Positions 41,301 through 55,200 of a stretch of 64,000 bases of DNA are shown here, piece after piece (position 1 is the stretch's first letter; every line of letters begins with the position of its first letter). The notes beneath the pieces are model-generated. The model did no database searches, was not told where the DNA came from, and worked only from the letters and a program-made list of their open reading frames with translations. The position numbers and the translations under genes are program-made. The DNA comes from Auanema rhodensis. Its lineage: Eukaryota; Nematoda; Chromadorea; Rhabditida; Rhabditidae. The stretch lies in assembly GCA_964057225.1 (NCBI GenBank), contig OZ059900.1:12787638-12851637 (forward strand), given 5' to 3'.

Positions 41301-43317
41301 AAATCTTTTCACAATTTATTATTTTACAGAAATCAACAACAGAAAAGAAAAATAATTTAGTCTCAATAATAAGAGTTAAAACATAACTAATATAAAACAG
41401 AAACCAAATAAGCTATAGATATGAAGCATACGTGACAGTTATCTGTTGAAGTTAATTAAGATTCTATTGTTAAGTTTACTTCAAATTTAGGTTTTCTTAT
41501 GATAAATTAATTCAAGTAATCAGAAGAGATTCTGATTTATTTTCAAATTGATTCTTAGTTATCTTCTTAGTTACAATACTCATTCGTTAAAACTATCAAT
41601 ATTTGATATATTATATATGTAATAGATATACATTCATCATAAACAATACTTTTTAACAAAATCTTTTCACAATTTATTATTTTACAGAAATCAACAACAG
41701 AAAAGAAAAATAATTTAGTCTCAATAATAAGAGTTAAAACATAACTAATATAAAACAGAAACCAAATAAGCTATAGATATGAAGCATACGTGACAGTTAT
41801 CTGTTGAAGTTAATTAAGATTCTATTGTTAAGTTTACTTCAAATTTAGGTTTTCTTATGATAAATTAATTCAAGTAATCAGAAGAGATTCTGATTTATTT
41901 TCAAATTGATTCTTAGTTATCTTCTTAGTTACAATACTCATTCGTTAAAACTATCAATATTTGATATATTATATATGTAATAGATATACATTCATCATAA
42001 ACAATACTTTTTAACAAAATCTTTTCACAATTTATTATTTTACAGAAATCAACAACAGAAAAGAAAAATAATTTAGTCTCAATAATAAGAGTTAAAACAT
42101 AACTAATATAAAACAGAAACCAAATAAGCTATAGATATGAAGCATACGTGACAGTTATCTGTTGAAGTTAATTAAGATTCTATTGTTAAGTTTACTTCAA
42201 ATTTAGGTTTTCTTATGATAAATTAATTCAAGTAATCAGAAGAGATTCTGATTTATTTTCAAATTGATTCTTAGTTATCTTCTTAGTTACAATACTCATT
42301 CGTTAAAACTATCAATATTTGATATATTATGTATGTAATAGATATACATTCATCATAAACAATACTTTTTAACAAAATCTTTTCACAATTTATTATTTTA
42401 CAGAAATCAACAACAGAAAAGAAAAATAATTTAGTCTCAATAATAAGAGTTAAAACATAACTAATATAAAACAGAAACCAAATAAGCTATAGATATGAAG
42501 CATACGTGACAGTTATCTGTTGAAGTTAATTAGGATTCTATTGTTAAGTTTACTTCAAATTTTAGTTTACTTATCATAAATTAATTCAAGTAATCAGAAG
42601 AGATTCTGATTTATTTTCAAATTGATTCTTAGTTATCTTCTTAGTTACAATACTCATTCGTTAAAACTATCAATATTTGATATATTATATATGTAATAGA
42701 TATACATTCATCATAAACAATACTTTTTAACAAAATCTTTTCACAATTTATTATTTTACAGAAATCAACAACAGAAAAGAAAAATAATTTAGTCTCAATA
42801 ATAAGAGTTAAAACATAACTAATATAAAACAGAAACCAAATAAGCTATAGATATGAAGCATACGTGACAGTTATCTGTTGAAGTTAATTAAGATTCTATT
42901 GTTAAGTTTACTTCAAATTTAGGTTTTCTTATGATAAATTAATTCAAGTAATCAGAAGAGATTCTGATTTATTTTCAAATTGATTCTTAGTTATCTTCTT
43001 AGTTACAATACTCATTCGTTAAAACTATCAATATTTGATATATTATGTATGTAATAGATATACATTCATCATAAACAATACTTTTTAACAAAATCTTTTC
43101 ACAATTTATTATTTTACAGAAATCAACAACAGAAAAGAAAAATAATTTAGTCTCAATAATAAGAGTTAAAACATAACTAATATAAAACAGAAACCAAATA
43201 AGCTATAGATATGAAGCATACGTGACAGTTATCTGTTGAAGTTAATTAGGATTCTATTGTTAAGTTTACTTCAAATTTTAGTTTACTTATCATAAATTAA
43301 TTCAAGTAATCAGAAGA
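38306..43317 (+). repeat. Block rich in B-block units carrying delta
   Basis: Here B-block and delta occur together, mostly with A290 (38664, 39738, 40096, 40454, 41170, 41528, 41886, 42602) and twice with G290 (38306, 39380). A88G (ATTATGTATG) marks three B/G290 units without delta at 40812, 42244 and 42960. The first of these heads a 4-unit pattern (one A88G unit, three B/A290/delta units) and the second heads a 2-unit version. This is consistent with a 1432-bp duplication followed by a 716-bp one. Private changes: T127C at 39022 and a T-to-G change in the AT-only stretch (ATATGATATATG) at 39380. Confidence 0.83.
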
Positions 43318-46300
43318 GATTCTGATTTATTTTCAAATTGATTCTTAGTTATCTTCTTAGTTACAATACTCATTCGTTAAAACTATCAATATTTGATATA
43401 TTATATATGTAATAGATATACATTCATCATAAACAATACTTTTTAACAAAATCTTTTCACAATTTATTATTTTACAGAAATCAACAACAGAAAAGAAAAA
43501 TAATTTAGTCTCAATAATAAGAGTTAAAACATAACTAATATAAAACAGAAACCAAATAGTCTATAGATATGAAACATACGTGACAGTTATCTGTTGAAGT
43601 TAATTAAGATTCTATTGTTAAGTTTACTTCAAATTTTAGTTTACTTATCATAAATTAATTCAAGTAATCAGAAGAGATTCTGATTTATTTTCAAATTGAT
43701 TCTTAGTTATCTTCTTAGTTACAATACTCATTCGTTAAAACTATCAATATTTGATATATTATATATGTAATAGATATACATTCATCATAAACAATACTTT
43801 TTAACAAAATCTTTTCACAATTTATTATTTTACAGAAATCAACAACAGAAAAGAAAAATAATTTAGTCTCAATAATAAGAGTTAAAACATAACTAATATA
43901 AAACAGAAACCAAATAGTCTATAGATATGAAACATACGTGACAGTTATCTGTTGAAGTTAATTAAGATTCTATTGTTAAGTTTACTTCAAATTTAGGTTT
44001 TCTTATGATAAATTAATTCAAGTAATCAGAAGAGATTCTGATTTATTTTCAAATTGATTCTTAGTTATCTTCTTAGTTACAATACTCATTCGTTAAAACT
44101 ATCAATATTTGATATATTATATATGTAATAGATATACATTCATCATAAACAATACTTTTTAACAAAATCTTTTCACAATTTATTATTTTACAGAAATCAA
44201 CAACAGAAAAGAAAAATAATTTAGTCTCAATAATAAGAGTTAAAACATAACTAATATAAAACAGAAACCAAATAGTCTATAGATATGAAACATACGTGAC
44301 AGTTATCTGTTGAAGTTAATTAAGATTCTATTGTTAAGTTTACTTCAAATTTAGGTTTTCTTATGATAAATTAATTCAAGTAATCAGAAGAGATTCTGAT
44401 TTATTTTCAAATTGATTCTTAGTTATCTTCTTAGTTACAATACTCATTCGTTAAAACTATCAATATTTGATATATTATATATGTAATAGATATACATTCA
44501 TCATAAACAATACTTTTTAACAAAATCTTTTCACAATTTATTATTTTACAGAAATCAACAACAGAAAAGAAAAATAATTTAGTCTCAATAATAAGAGTTA
44601 AAACATAACTAATATAAAACAGAAACCAAATAGTCTATAGATATGAAACATACGTGACAGTTATCTGTTGAAGTTAATTAAGATTCTATTGTTAAGTTTA
44701 CTTCAAATTTAGGTTTTCTTATGATAAATTAATTCAAGTAATCAGAAGAGATTCTGATTTATTTTCAAATTGATTCTTAGTTATCTTCTTAGTTACAATA
44801 CTCATTCGTTAAAACTATCAATATTTGATATATTATATATGTAATAGATATACATTCATCATAAACAATACTTTTTAACAAAATCTTTTCACAATTTATT
44901 ATTTTACAGAAATCAACAACAGAAAAGAAAAATAATTTAGTCTCAATAATAAGAGTTAAAACATAACTAATATAAAACAGAAACCAAATAAGCTATAGAT
45001 ATGAAGCATACGTGACAGTTATCTGTTGAAGTTAATTAGGATTCTATTGTTAAGTTTACTTCAAATTTTAGTTTACTTATCATAAATTAATTCAAGTAAT
45101 CAGAAGAGATTCTGATTTATTTTCAAATTGATTCTTAGTTATCTTCTTAGTTACAATACTCATTCGTTAAAACTATCAATATTTGATATATTATATATGT
45201 AATAGATATACATTCATCATAAACAATACTTTTTAACAAAATCTTTTCACAATTTATTATTTTACAGAAATCAACAACAGAAAAGAAAAATAATTTAGTC
45301 TCAATAATAAGAGTTAAAACATAACTAATATAAAACAGAAACCAAATAGTCTATAGATATGAAACATACGTGACAGTTATCTGTTGAAGTTAATTAAGAT
45401 TCTATTGTTAAGTTTACTTCAAATTTAGGTTTTCTTATGATAAATTAATTCAAGTAATCAGAAGAGATTCTGATTTATTTTCAAATTGATTCTTAGTTAT
45501 CTTCTTAGTTACAATACTCATTCGTTAAAACTATCAATATTTGATATATTATATATGTAATAGATATACATTCATCATAAACAATACTTTTTAACAAAAT
45601 CTTTTCACAATTTATTATTTTACAGAAATCAACAACAGAAAAGAAAAATAATTTAGTCTCAATAATAAGAGTTAAAACATAACTAATATAAAACAGAAAC
45701 CAAATAGTCTATAGATATGAAACATACGTGACAGTTATCTGTTGAAGTTAATTAAGATTCTATTGTTAAGTTTACTTCAAATTTAGGTTTTCTTATGATA
45801 AATTAATTCAAGTAATCAGAAGAGATTCTGATTTATTTTCAAATTGATTCTTAGTTATCTTCTTAGTTACAATACTCATTCGTTAAAACTATCAATATTT
45901 GATATATTATATATGTAATAGATATACATTCATCATAAACAATACTTTTTAACAAAATCTTTTCACAATTTATTATTTTACAGAAATCAACAACAGAAAA
46001 GAAAAATAATTTAGTCTCAATAATAAGAGTTAAAACATAACTAATATAAAACAGAAACCAAATAGTCTATAGATATGAAACATACGTGACAGTTATCTGT
46101 TGAAGTTAATTAAGATTCTATTGTTAAGTTTACTTCAAATTTTAGTTTACTTATCATAAATTAATTCAAGTAATCAGAAGAGATTCTGATTTATTTTCAA
46201 ATTGATTCTTAGTTATCTTCTTAGTTACAATACTCATTCGTTAAAACTATCAATATTTGATATATTATATATGTAATAGATATACATTCATCATAAACAA

Positions 46301-49300
46301 TACTTTTTAACAAAATCTTTTCACAATTTATTATTTTACAGAAATCAACAACAGAAAAGAAAAATAATTTAGTCTCAATAATAAGAGTTAAAACATAACT
46401 AATATAAAACAGAAACCAAATAGTCTATAGATATGAAACATACGTGACAGTTATCTGTTGAAGTTAATTAAGATTCTATTGTTAAGTTTACTTCAAATTT
46501 AGGTTTTCTTATGATAAATTAATTCAAGTAATCAGAAGAGATTCTGATTTATTTTCAAATTGATTCTTAGTTATCTTCTTAGTTACAATACTCATTCGTT
46601 AAAACTATCAATATTTGATATATTATATATGTAATAGATATACATTCATCATAAACAATACTTTTTAACAAAATCTTTTCACAATTTATTATTTTACAGA
46701 AATCAACAACAGAAAAGAAAAATAATTTAGTCTCAATAATAAGAGTTAAAACATAACTAATATAAAACAGAAACCAAATAGTCTATAGATATGAAACATA
46801 CGTGACAGTTATCTGTTGAAGTTAATTAAGATTCTATTGTTAAGTTTACTTCAAATTTAGGTTTTCTTATGATAAATTAATTCAAGTAATCAGAAGAGAT
46901 TCTGATTTATTTTCAAATTGATTCTTAGTTATCTTCTTAGTTACAATACTCATTCGTTAAAACTATCAATATTTGATATATTATATATGTAATAGATATA
47001 CATTCATCATAAACAATACTTTTTAACAAAATCTTTTCACAATTTATTATTTTACAGAAATCAACAACAGAAAAGAAAAATAATTTAGTCTCAATAATAA
47101 GAGTTAAAACATAACTAATATAAAACAGAAACCAAATAGTCTATAGATATGAAACATACGTGACAGTTATCTGTTGAAGTTAATTAAGATTCTATTGTTA
47201 AGTTTACTTCAAATTTAGGTTTTCTTATGATAAATTAATTCAAGTAATCAGAAGAGATTCTGATTTATTTTCAAATTGATTCTTAGTTATCTTCTTAGTT
47301 ACAATACTCATTCGTTAAAACTATCAATATTTGATATATTATATATGTAATAGATATACATTCATCATAAACAATACTTTTTAACAAAATCTTTTCACAA
47401 TTTATTATTTTACAGAAATCAACAACAGAAAAGAAAAATAATTTAGTCTCAATAATAAGAGTTAAAACATAACTAATATAAAACAGAAACCAAATAGTCT
47501 ATAGATATGAAACATACGTGACAGTTATCTGTTGAAGTTAATTAAGATTCTATTGTTAAGTTTACTTCAAATTTAGGTTTTCTTATGATAAATTAATTCA
47601 AGTAATCAGAAGAGATTCTGATTTATTTTCAAATTGATTCTTAGTTATCTTCTTAGTTACAATACTCATTCGTTAAAACTATCAATATTTGATATATTAT
47701 ATATGTAATAGATATACATTCATCATAAACAATACTTTTTAACAAAATCTTTTCACAATTTATTATTTTACAGAAATCAACAACAGAAAAGAAAAATAAT
47801 TTAGTCTCAATAATAAGAGTTAAAACATAACTAATATAAAACAGAAACCAAATAGTCTATAGATATGAAACATACGTGACAGTTATCTGTTGAAGTTAAT
47901 TAAGATTCTATTGTTAAGTTTACTTCAAATTTAGGTTTTCTTATGATAAATTAATTCAAGTAATCAGAAGAGATTCTGATTTATTTTCAAATTGATTCTT
48001 AGTTATCTTCTTAGTTACAATACTCATTCGTTAAAACTATCAATATTTGATATATTATATATGTAATAGATATACATTCATCATAAACAATACTTTTTAA
48101 CAAAATCTTTTCACAATTTATTATTTTACAGAAATCAACAACAGAAAAGAAAAATAATTTAGTCTCAATAATAAGAGTTAAAACATAACTAATATAAAAC
48201 AGAAACCAAATAGTCTATAGATATGAAACATACGTGACAGTTATCTGTTGAAGTTAATTAAGATTCTATTGTTAAGTTTACTTCAAATTTAGGTTTTCTT
48301 ATGATAAATTAATTCAAGTAATCAGAAGAGATTCTGATTTATTTTCAAATTGATTCTTAGTTATCTTCTTAGTTACAATACTCATTCGTTAAAACTATCA
48401 ATATTTGATATATTATATATGTAATAGATATACATTCATCATAAACAATACTTTTTAACAAAATCTTTTCACAATTTATTATTTTACAGAAATCAACAAC
48501 AGAAAAGAAAAATAATTTAGTCTCAATAATAAGAGTTAAAACATAACTAATATAAAACAGAAACCAAATAGTCTATAGATATGAAACATACGTGACAGTT
48601 ATCTGTTGAAGTTAATTAAGATTCTATTGTTAAGTTTACTTCAAATTTAGGTTTTCTTATGATAAATTAATTCAAGTAATCAGAAGAGATTCTGATTTAT
48701 TTTCAAATTGATTCTTAGTTATCTTCTTAGTTACAATACTCATTCGTTAAAACTATCAATATTTGATATATTATATATGTAATAGATATACATTCATCAT
48801 AAACAATACTTTTTAACAAAATCTTTTCACAATTTATTATTTTACAGAAATCAACAACAGAAAAGAAAAATAATTTAGTCTCAATAATAAGAGTTAAAAC
48901 ATAACTAATATAAAACAGAAACCAAATAGTCTATAGATATGAAACATACGTGACAGTTATCTGTTGAAGTTAATTAAGATTCTATTGTTAAGTTTACTTC
49001 AAATTTAGGTTTTCTTATGATAAATTAATTCAAGTAATCAGAAGAGATTCTGATTTATTTTCAAATTGATTCTTAGTTATCTTCTTAGTTACAATACTCA
49101 TTCGTTAAAACTATCAATATTTGATATATTATATATGTAATAGATATACATTCATCATAAACAATACTTTTTAACAAAATCTTTTCACAATTTATTATTT
49201 TACAGAAATCAACAACAGAAAAGAAAAATAATTTAGTCTCAATAATAAGAGTTAAAACATAACTAATATAAAACAGAAACCAAATAGTCTATAGATATGA

Positions 49301-51551
49301 AACATACGTGACAGTTATCTGTTGAAGTTAATTAAGATTCTATTGTTAAGTTTACTTCAAATTTAGGTTTTCTTATGATAAATTAATTCAAGTAATCAGA
49401 AGAGATTCTGATTTATTTTCAAATTGATTCTTAGTTATCTTCTTAGTTACAATACTCATTCGTTAAAACTATCAATATTTGATATATTATATATGTAATA
49501 GATATACATTCATCATAAACAATACTTTTTAACAAAATCTTTTCACAATTTATTATTTTACAGAAATCAACAACAGAAAAGAAAAATAATTTAGTCTCAA
49601 TAATAAGAGTTAAAACATAACTAATATAAAACAGAAACCAAATAAGCTATAGATATGAAGCATACGTGACAGTTATCTGTTGAAGTTAATTAGGATTCTA
49701 TTGTTAAGTTTACTTCAAATTTTAGTTTACTTATCATAAATTAATTCAAGTAATCAGAAGAGATTCTGATTTATTTTCAAATTGATTCTTAGTTATCTTC
49801 TTAGTTACAATACTCATTCGTTAAAACTATCAATATTTGATATATTATATATGTAATAGATATACATTCATCATAAACAATACTTTTTAACAAAATCTTT
49901 TCACAATTTATTATTTTACAGAAATCAACAACAGAAAAGAAAAATAATTTAGTCTCAATAATAAGAGTTAAAACATAACTAATATAAAACAGAAACCAAA
50001 TAGTCTATAGATATGAAACATACGTGACAGTTATCTGTTGAAGTTAATTAAGATTCTATTGTTAAGTTTACTTCAAATTTAGGTTTTCTTATGATAAATT
50101 AATTCAAGTAATCAGAAGAGATTCTGATTTATTTTCAAATTGATTCTTAGTTATCTTCTTAGTTACAATACTCATTCGTTAAAACTATCAATATTTGATA
50201 TATTATATATGTAATAGATATACATTCATCATAAACAATACTTTTTAACAAAATCTTTTCACAATTTATTATTTTACAGAAATCAACAACAGAAAAGAAA
50301 AATAATTTAGTCTCAATAATAAGAGTTAAAACATAACTAATATAAAACAGAAACCAAATAGTCTATAGATATGAAACATACGTGACAGTTATCTGTTGAA
50401 GTTAATTAAGATTCTATTGTTAAGTTTACTTCAAATTTAGGTTTTCTTATGATAAATTAATTCAAGTAATCAGAAGAGATTCTGATTTATTTTCAAATTG
50501 ATTCTTAGTTATCTTCTTAGTTACAATACTCATTCGTTAAAACTATCAATATTTGATATATTATATATGTAATAGATATACATTCATCATAAACAATACT
50601 TTTTAACAAAATCTTTTCACAATTTATTATTTTACAGAAATCAACAACAGAAAAGAAAAATAATTTAGCCTCAATAATAAGAGTTAAAACATAACTAATA
50701 TAAAACAGAAACCAAATAGTCTATAGATATGAAACATACGTGACAGTTATCTGTTGAAGTTAATTAGGATTCTATTGTTAAGTTTACTTCAAATTTTAGT
50801 TTACTTATCATAAATTAATTCAAGTAATCAGAAGAGATTCTGATTTATTTTCAAATTGATTCTTAGTTATCTTCTTAGTTACAATACTCATTCGTTAAAA
50901 CTATCAATATTTGATATATTATATATGTAATAGATATACATTCATCATAAACAATACTTTTTAACAAAATCTTTTCACAGTTTATTATTTTACAGAAATC
51001 AACAACAGAAAAGAAAAATATTTTAGTCTCAATAATAAGAGTTAAAACATAACTAATATAAAACAGAAACCAAATAGTCTATAGATATGAAACATACGTG
51101 ACAGTTATCTGTTGAAGTTAATTAAGATTCTATTGTTAAGTTTACTTCAAATTTAGGTTTTCTTATGATAAATTAATTCAAGTAATCAGAAGAGATTCTG
51201 ATTTATTTTCAAATTGATTCTTAGTTATCTTCTTAGTTACAATACTCATTCGTTAAAACTATCAATATTTGATATATTATATATGTAATAGATATACATT
51301 CATCATAAACAATACTTTTTAACAAAATCTTTTCACAATTTATTATTTTACAGAAATCAACAACAGAAAAGAAAAATAATTTAGTCTCAATAATAAGAGT
51401 TAAAACATAACTAATATAAAACAGAAACCAAATAGTCTATAGATATGAAACATACGTGACAGTTATCTGTTGAAGTTAATTAGGATTCTATTGTTAAGTT
51501 TACTTCAAATTTTAGTTTACTTATCATAAATTAATTCAAGTAATCAGAAGA
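43318..51551 (+). repeat. Homogeneous T/A290/delta block
   Basis: Nearly all units are T-block, C274, A290 and delta. Nine consecutive units from 46182 to 49403 (3222 bp) show no difference I can find, the most homogeneous stretch of delta units. Exceptions are T/A290 without delta at 43318 and 45824, B/G290 without delta at 44750 and 49404, and T/G290 without delta at 50478 (with T192C) and 51194. The 50836 unit has A145G and A186T. Identity over 3 kb implies very recent amplification. Confidence 0.85.
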
Positions 51552-52267
51552 GATTCTGATTTATTTTCAAATTGATTCTTAGTTATCTTCTTAGTTACAA
51601 TACTCATTCGTTAAAACTATCAATATTTAATATATTATATATGTAATAGATATACATTCATCATAAACAATACTTTTTAACAAAATCTTTTCACAATTTA
51701 TTATTTTACAGAAATCAACAACAGAAAAGAAAAATAATTTAGTCTCAATAATAAGAGTTAAAACATAACTAATATAAAACAGAAACCAAATAAGCTATAG
51801 ATATGAAGCATACGTGACAGTTATCTGTTGAAGTTAATTAGGATTCTATTGTTAAGTTTACTTCAAATTTTAGTTTACTTATCATAAATTAATTCAAGTA
51901 ATCAGAAGAGATTCTGATTTATTTTCAAATTGATTCTTAGTTATCTTCTTAGTTACAATACTCATTCGTTAAAACTATCAATATTTGATATATTATATAT
52001 GTAATAGATATATATTCATCATAAACAATACTTTTTAACAAAATCTTTTCACAATTTATTATTTTACAGAAATCAACAACAGAAAAGAAAAATAATTTAG
52101 TCTCAATAATAAGAGTTAAAACATAACTAATATAAAACAGAAACCAAATAGTCTATAGATATGAAACATACGTGACAGTTATCTGTTGAAGTTAATTAAG
52201 ATTCTATTGTTAAGTTTACTTCAAATTTTAGTTTACTTATCATAAATTACTTCAAGTAATCAGAAGA

Positions 52268-55200
52268 GATTCTGATTTATTTTCAAATTGATTCTTAGTT
52301 ATCTTCTTAGTTACAATACTCATTCGTTAAAACTATCAATATTTGATATATTATATATGTAATAGATATATATTCATCATAAACAATACTTTTTAACAAA
52401 ATCTTTTCACAATTTATTATTTTACAGAAATCAACAACAGAAAAGAAAAATAATTTAGTCTCAATAATAAGAGTTAAAACATAACTAATATAAAACAGAA
52501 ACCAAATAGTCTATAGATATGAAACATACGTGACAGTTATCTGTTGAAGTTAATTAGGATTCTATTGTTAAGTTTACTTCAAATTTTAGTTTACTTATCA
52601 TAAATTAATTCAAGTAATCAGAAGAGATTCTGATTTAATTTCAAATTGATTCTTAGTTATCTTCTTAGTTACAATACTCATTCGTTAAAACTATCAATAT
52701 TTAATATATTATATATGTAATAGATATACATTCATCATAAACAATACTTTTTAACAAAATCTTTTCACAATTTATTATTTTACAGAAATCAACAACAGAA
52801 AAGAAAAATAATTTAGTCTCAATAATAAGAGTTAAAACATAACTAATATAAAACAGAAACCAAATAGTCTATAGATATGAAACATACGTGACAGTTATCT
52901 GTTGAAGTTAATTAGGATTCTATTGTTAAGTTTACTTCAAATTTTAGTTTACTTATCATAAATTAATTCAAGTAATCAGAAGAGATTCTGATTTATTTTC
53001 AAATTGATTCTTAGTTATCTTCTTAGTTACAATACTCATTCGTTAAAACTATCAATATTTAATATATTATATATGTAATAGATATACATTCATCATAAAC
53101 AATACTTTTTAACAAAATCTTTTCACAATTTATTATTTTACAGAAATCAACAACAGAAAAGAAAAATAATTTAGTCTCAATAATAAGAGTTAAAACATAA
53201 CTAATATAAAACAGAAACCAAATAGTCTATAGATATGAAACATACGTGACAGTTATCTGTTGAAGTTAATTAGGATTCTATTGTTAAGTTTACTTCAAAT
53301 TTTAGTTTACTTATCATAAATTAATTCAAGTAATCAGAAGAGATTCTGATTTATTTTCAAATTGATTCTTAGTTATCTTCTTAGTTACAATACTCATTCG
53401 TTAAAACTATCAATATTTGATATATTATATATGTAATAGATATATATTCATCATAAACAATACTTTTTAACAAAATCTTTTCACAATTTATTATTTTACA
53501 GAAATCAACAACAGAAAAGAAAAATAATTTAGTCTCAATAATAAGAGTTAAAACATAACTAATATAAAACAGAAACCAAATAGTCTATAGATATGAAACA
53601 TACGTGACAGTTATCTGTTGAAGTTAATTAGGATTCTATTGTTAAGTTTACTTCAAATTTTAGTTTACTTATCATAAATTAATTCAAGTAATCAGAAGAG
53701 ATTCTGATTTATTTTCAAATTGATTCTTAGTTATCTTCTTAGTTACAATACTCATTCGTTAAAACTATCAATATTTGATATATTATATATGTAATAGATA
53801 TATATTCATCATAAACAATACTTTTTAACAAAATCTTTTCACAATTTATTATTTTACAGAAATCAACAACAGAAAAGAAAAATAATTTAGTCTCAATAAT
53901 AAGAGTTAAAACATAACTAATATAAAACAGAAACCAAATAGTCTATAGATATGAAACATACGTGACAGTTATCTGTTGAAGTTAATTAGGATTCTATTGT
54001 TAAGTTTACTTCAAATTTTAGTTTACTTATCATAAATTAATTCAAGTAATCAGAAGAGATTCTGATTTATTTTCAAATTGATTCTTAGTTATCTTCTTAG
54101 TTACAATACTCATTCGTTAAAACTATCAATATTTGATATATTATATATGTAATAGATATACATTCATCATAAACAATACTTTTTAACAAAATCTTTTCAC
54201 AATTTATTATTTTACAGAAATCAACAACAGAAAAGAAAAATATTTTAGTCTCAATAATAAGAGTTAAAACATAACTAATATAAAACAGAAACCAAATAGT
54301 CTATAGATATGAAACATACGTGACAGTTATCTGTTGAAGTTAATTAAGATTCTATTGTTAAGTTTACTTCAAATTTAGGTTTTCTTATGATAAATTAATT
54401 CAAGTAATCAGAAGAGATTCTGATTTATTTTCAAATTGATTCTTAGTTATCTTCTTAGTTACAATACTCATTCGTTAAAACTATCAATATTTGATATATT
54501 ATATATGTAATAGATATACATTCATCATAAACAATACTTTTTAACAAAATCTTTTCACAATTTATTATTTTACAGAAATCAACAACAGAAAAGAAAAATA
54601 ATTTAGTCTCAATAATAAGAGTTAAAACATAACTAATATAAAACAGAAACCAAATAGTCTATAGATATGAAACATACGTGACAGTTATCTGTTGAAGTTA
54701 ATTAAGATTCTATTGTTAAGTTTACTTCAAATTTAGGTTTTCTTATGATAAATTAATTCAAGTAATCAGAAGAGATTCTGATTTATTTTCAAATTGATTC
54801 TTAGTTATCTTCTTAGTTACAATACTCATTCGTTAAAACTATCAATATTTGATATATTATATATGTAATAGATATACATTCATCATAAACAATACTTTTT
54901 AACAAAATCTTTTCACAATTTATTATTTTACAGAAATCAACAACAGAAAAGAAAAATAATTTAGCCTCAATAATAAGAGTTAAAACATAACTAATATAAA
55001 ACAGAAACCAAATAGTCTATAGATATGAAACATACGTGACAGTTATCTGTTGAAGTTAATTAGGATTCTATTGTTAAGTTTACTTCAAATTTTAGTTTAC
55101 TTATCATAAATTAATTCAAGTAATCAGAAGAGATTCTGATTTATTTTCAAATTGATTCTTAGTTATCTTCTTAGTTACAATACTCATTCGTTAAAACTAT

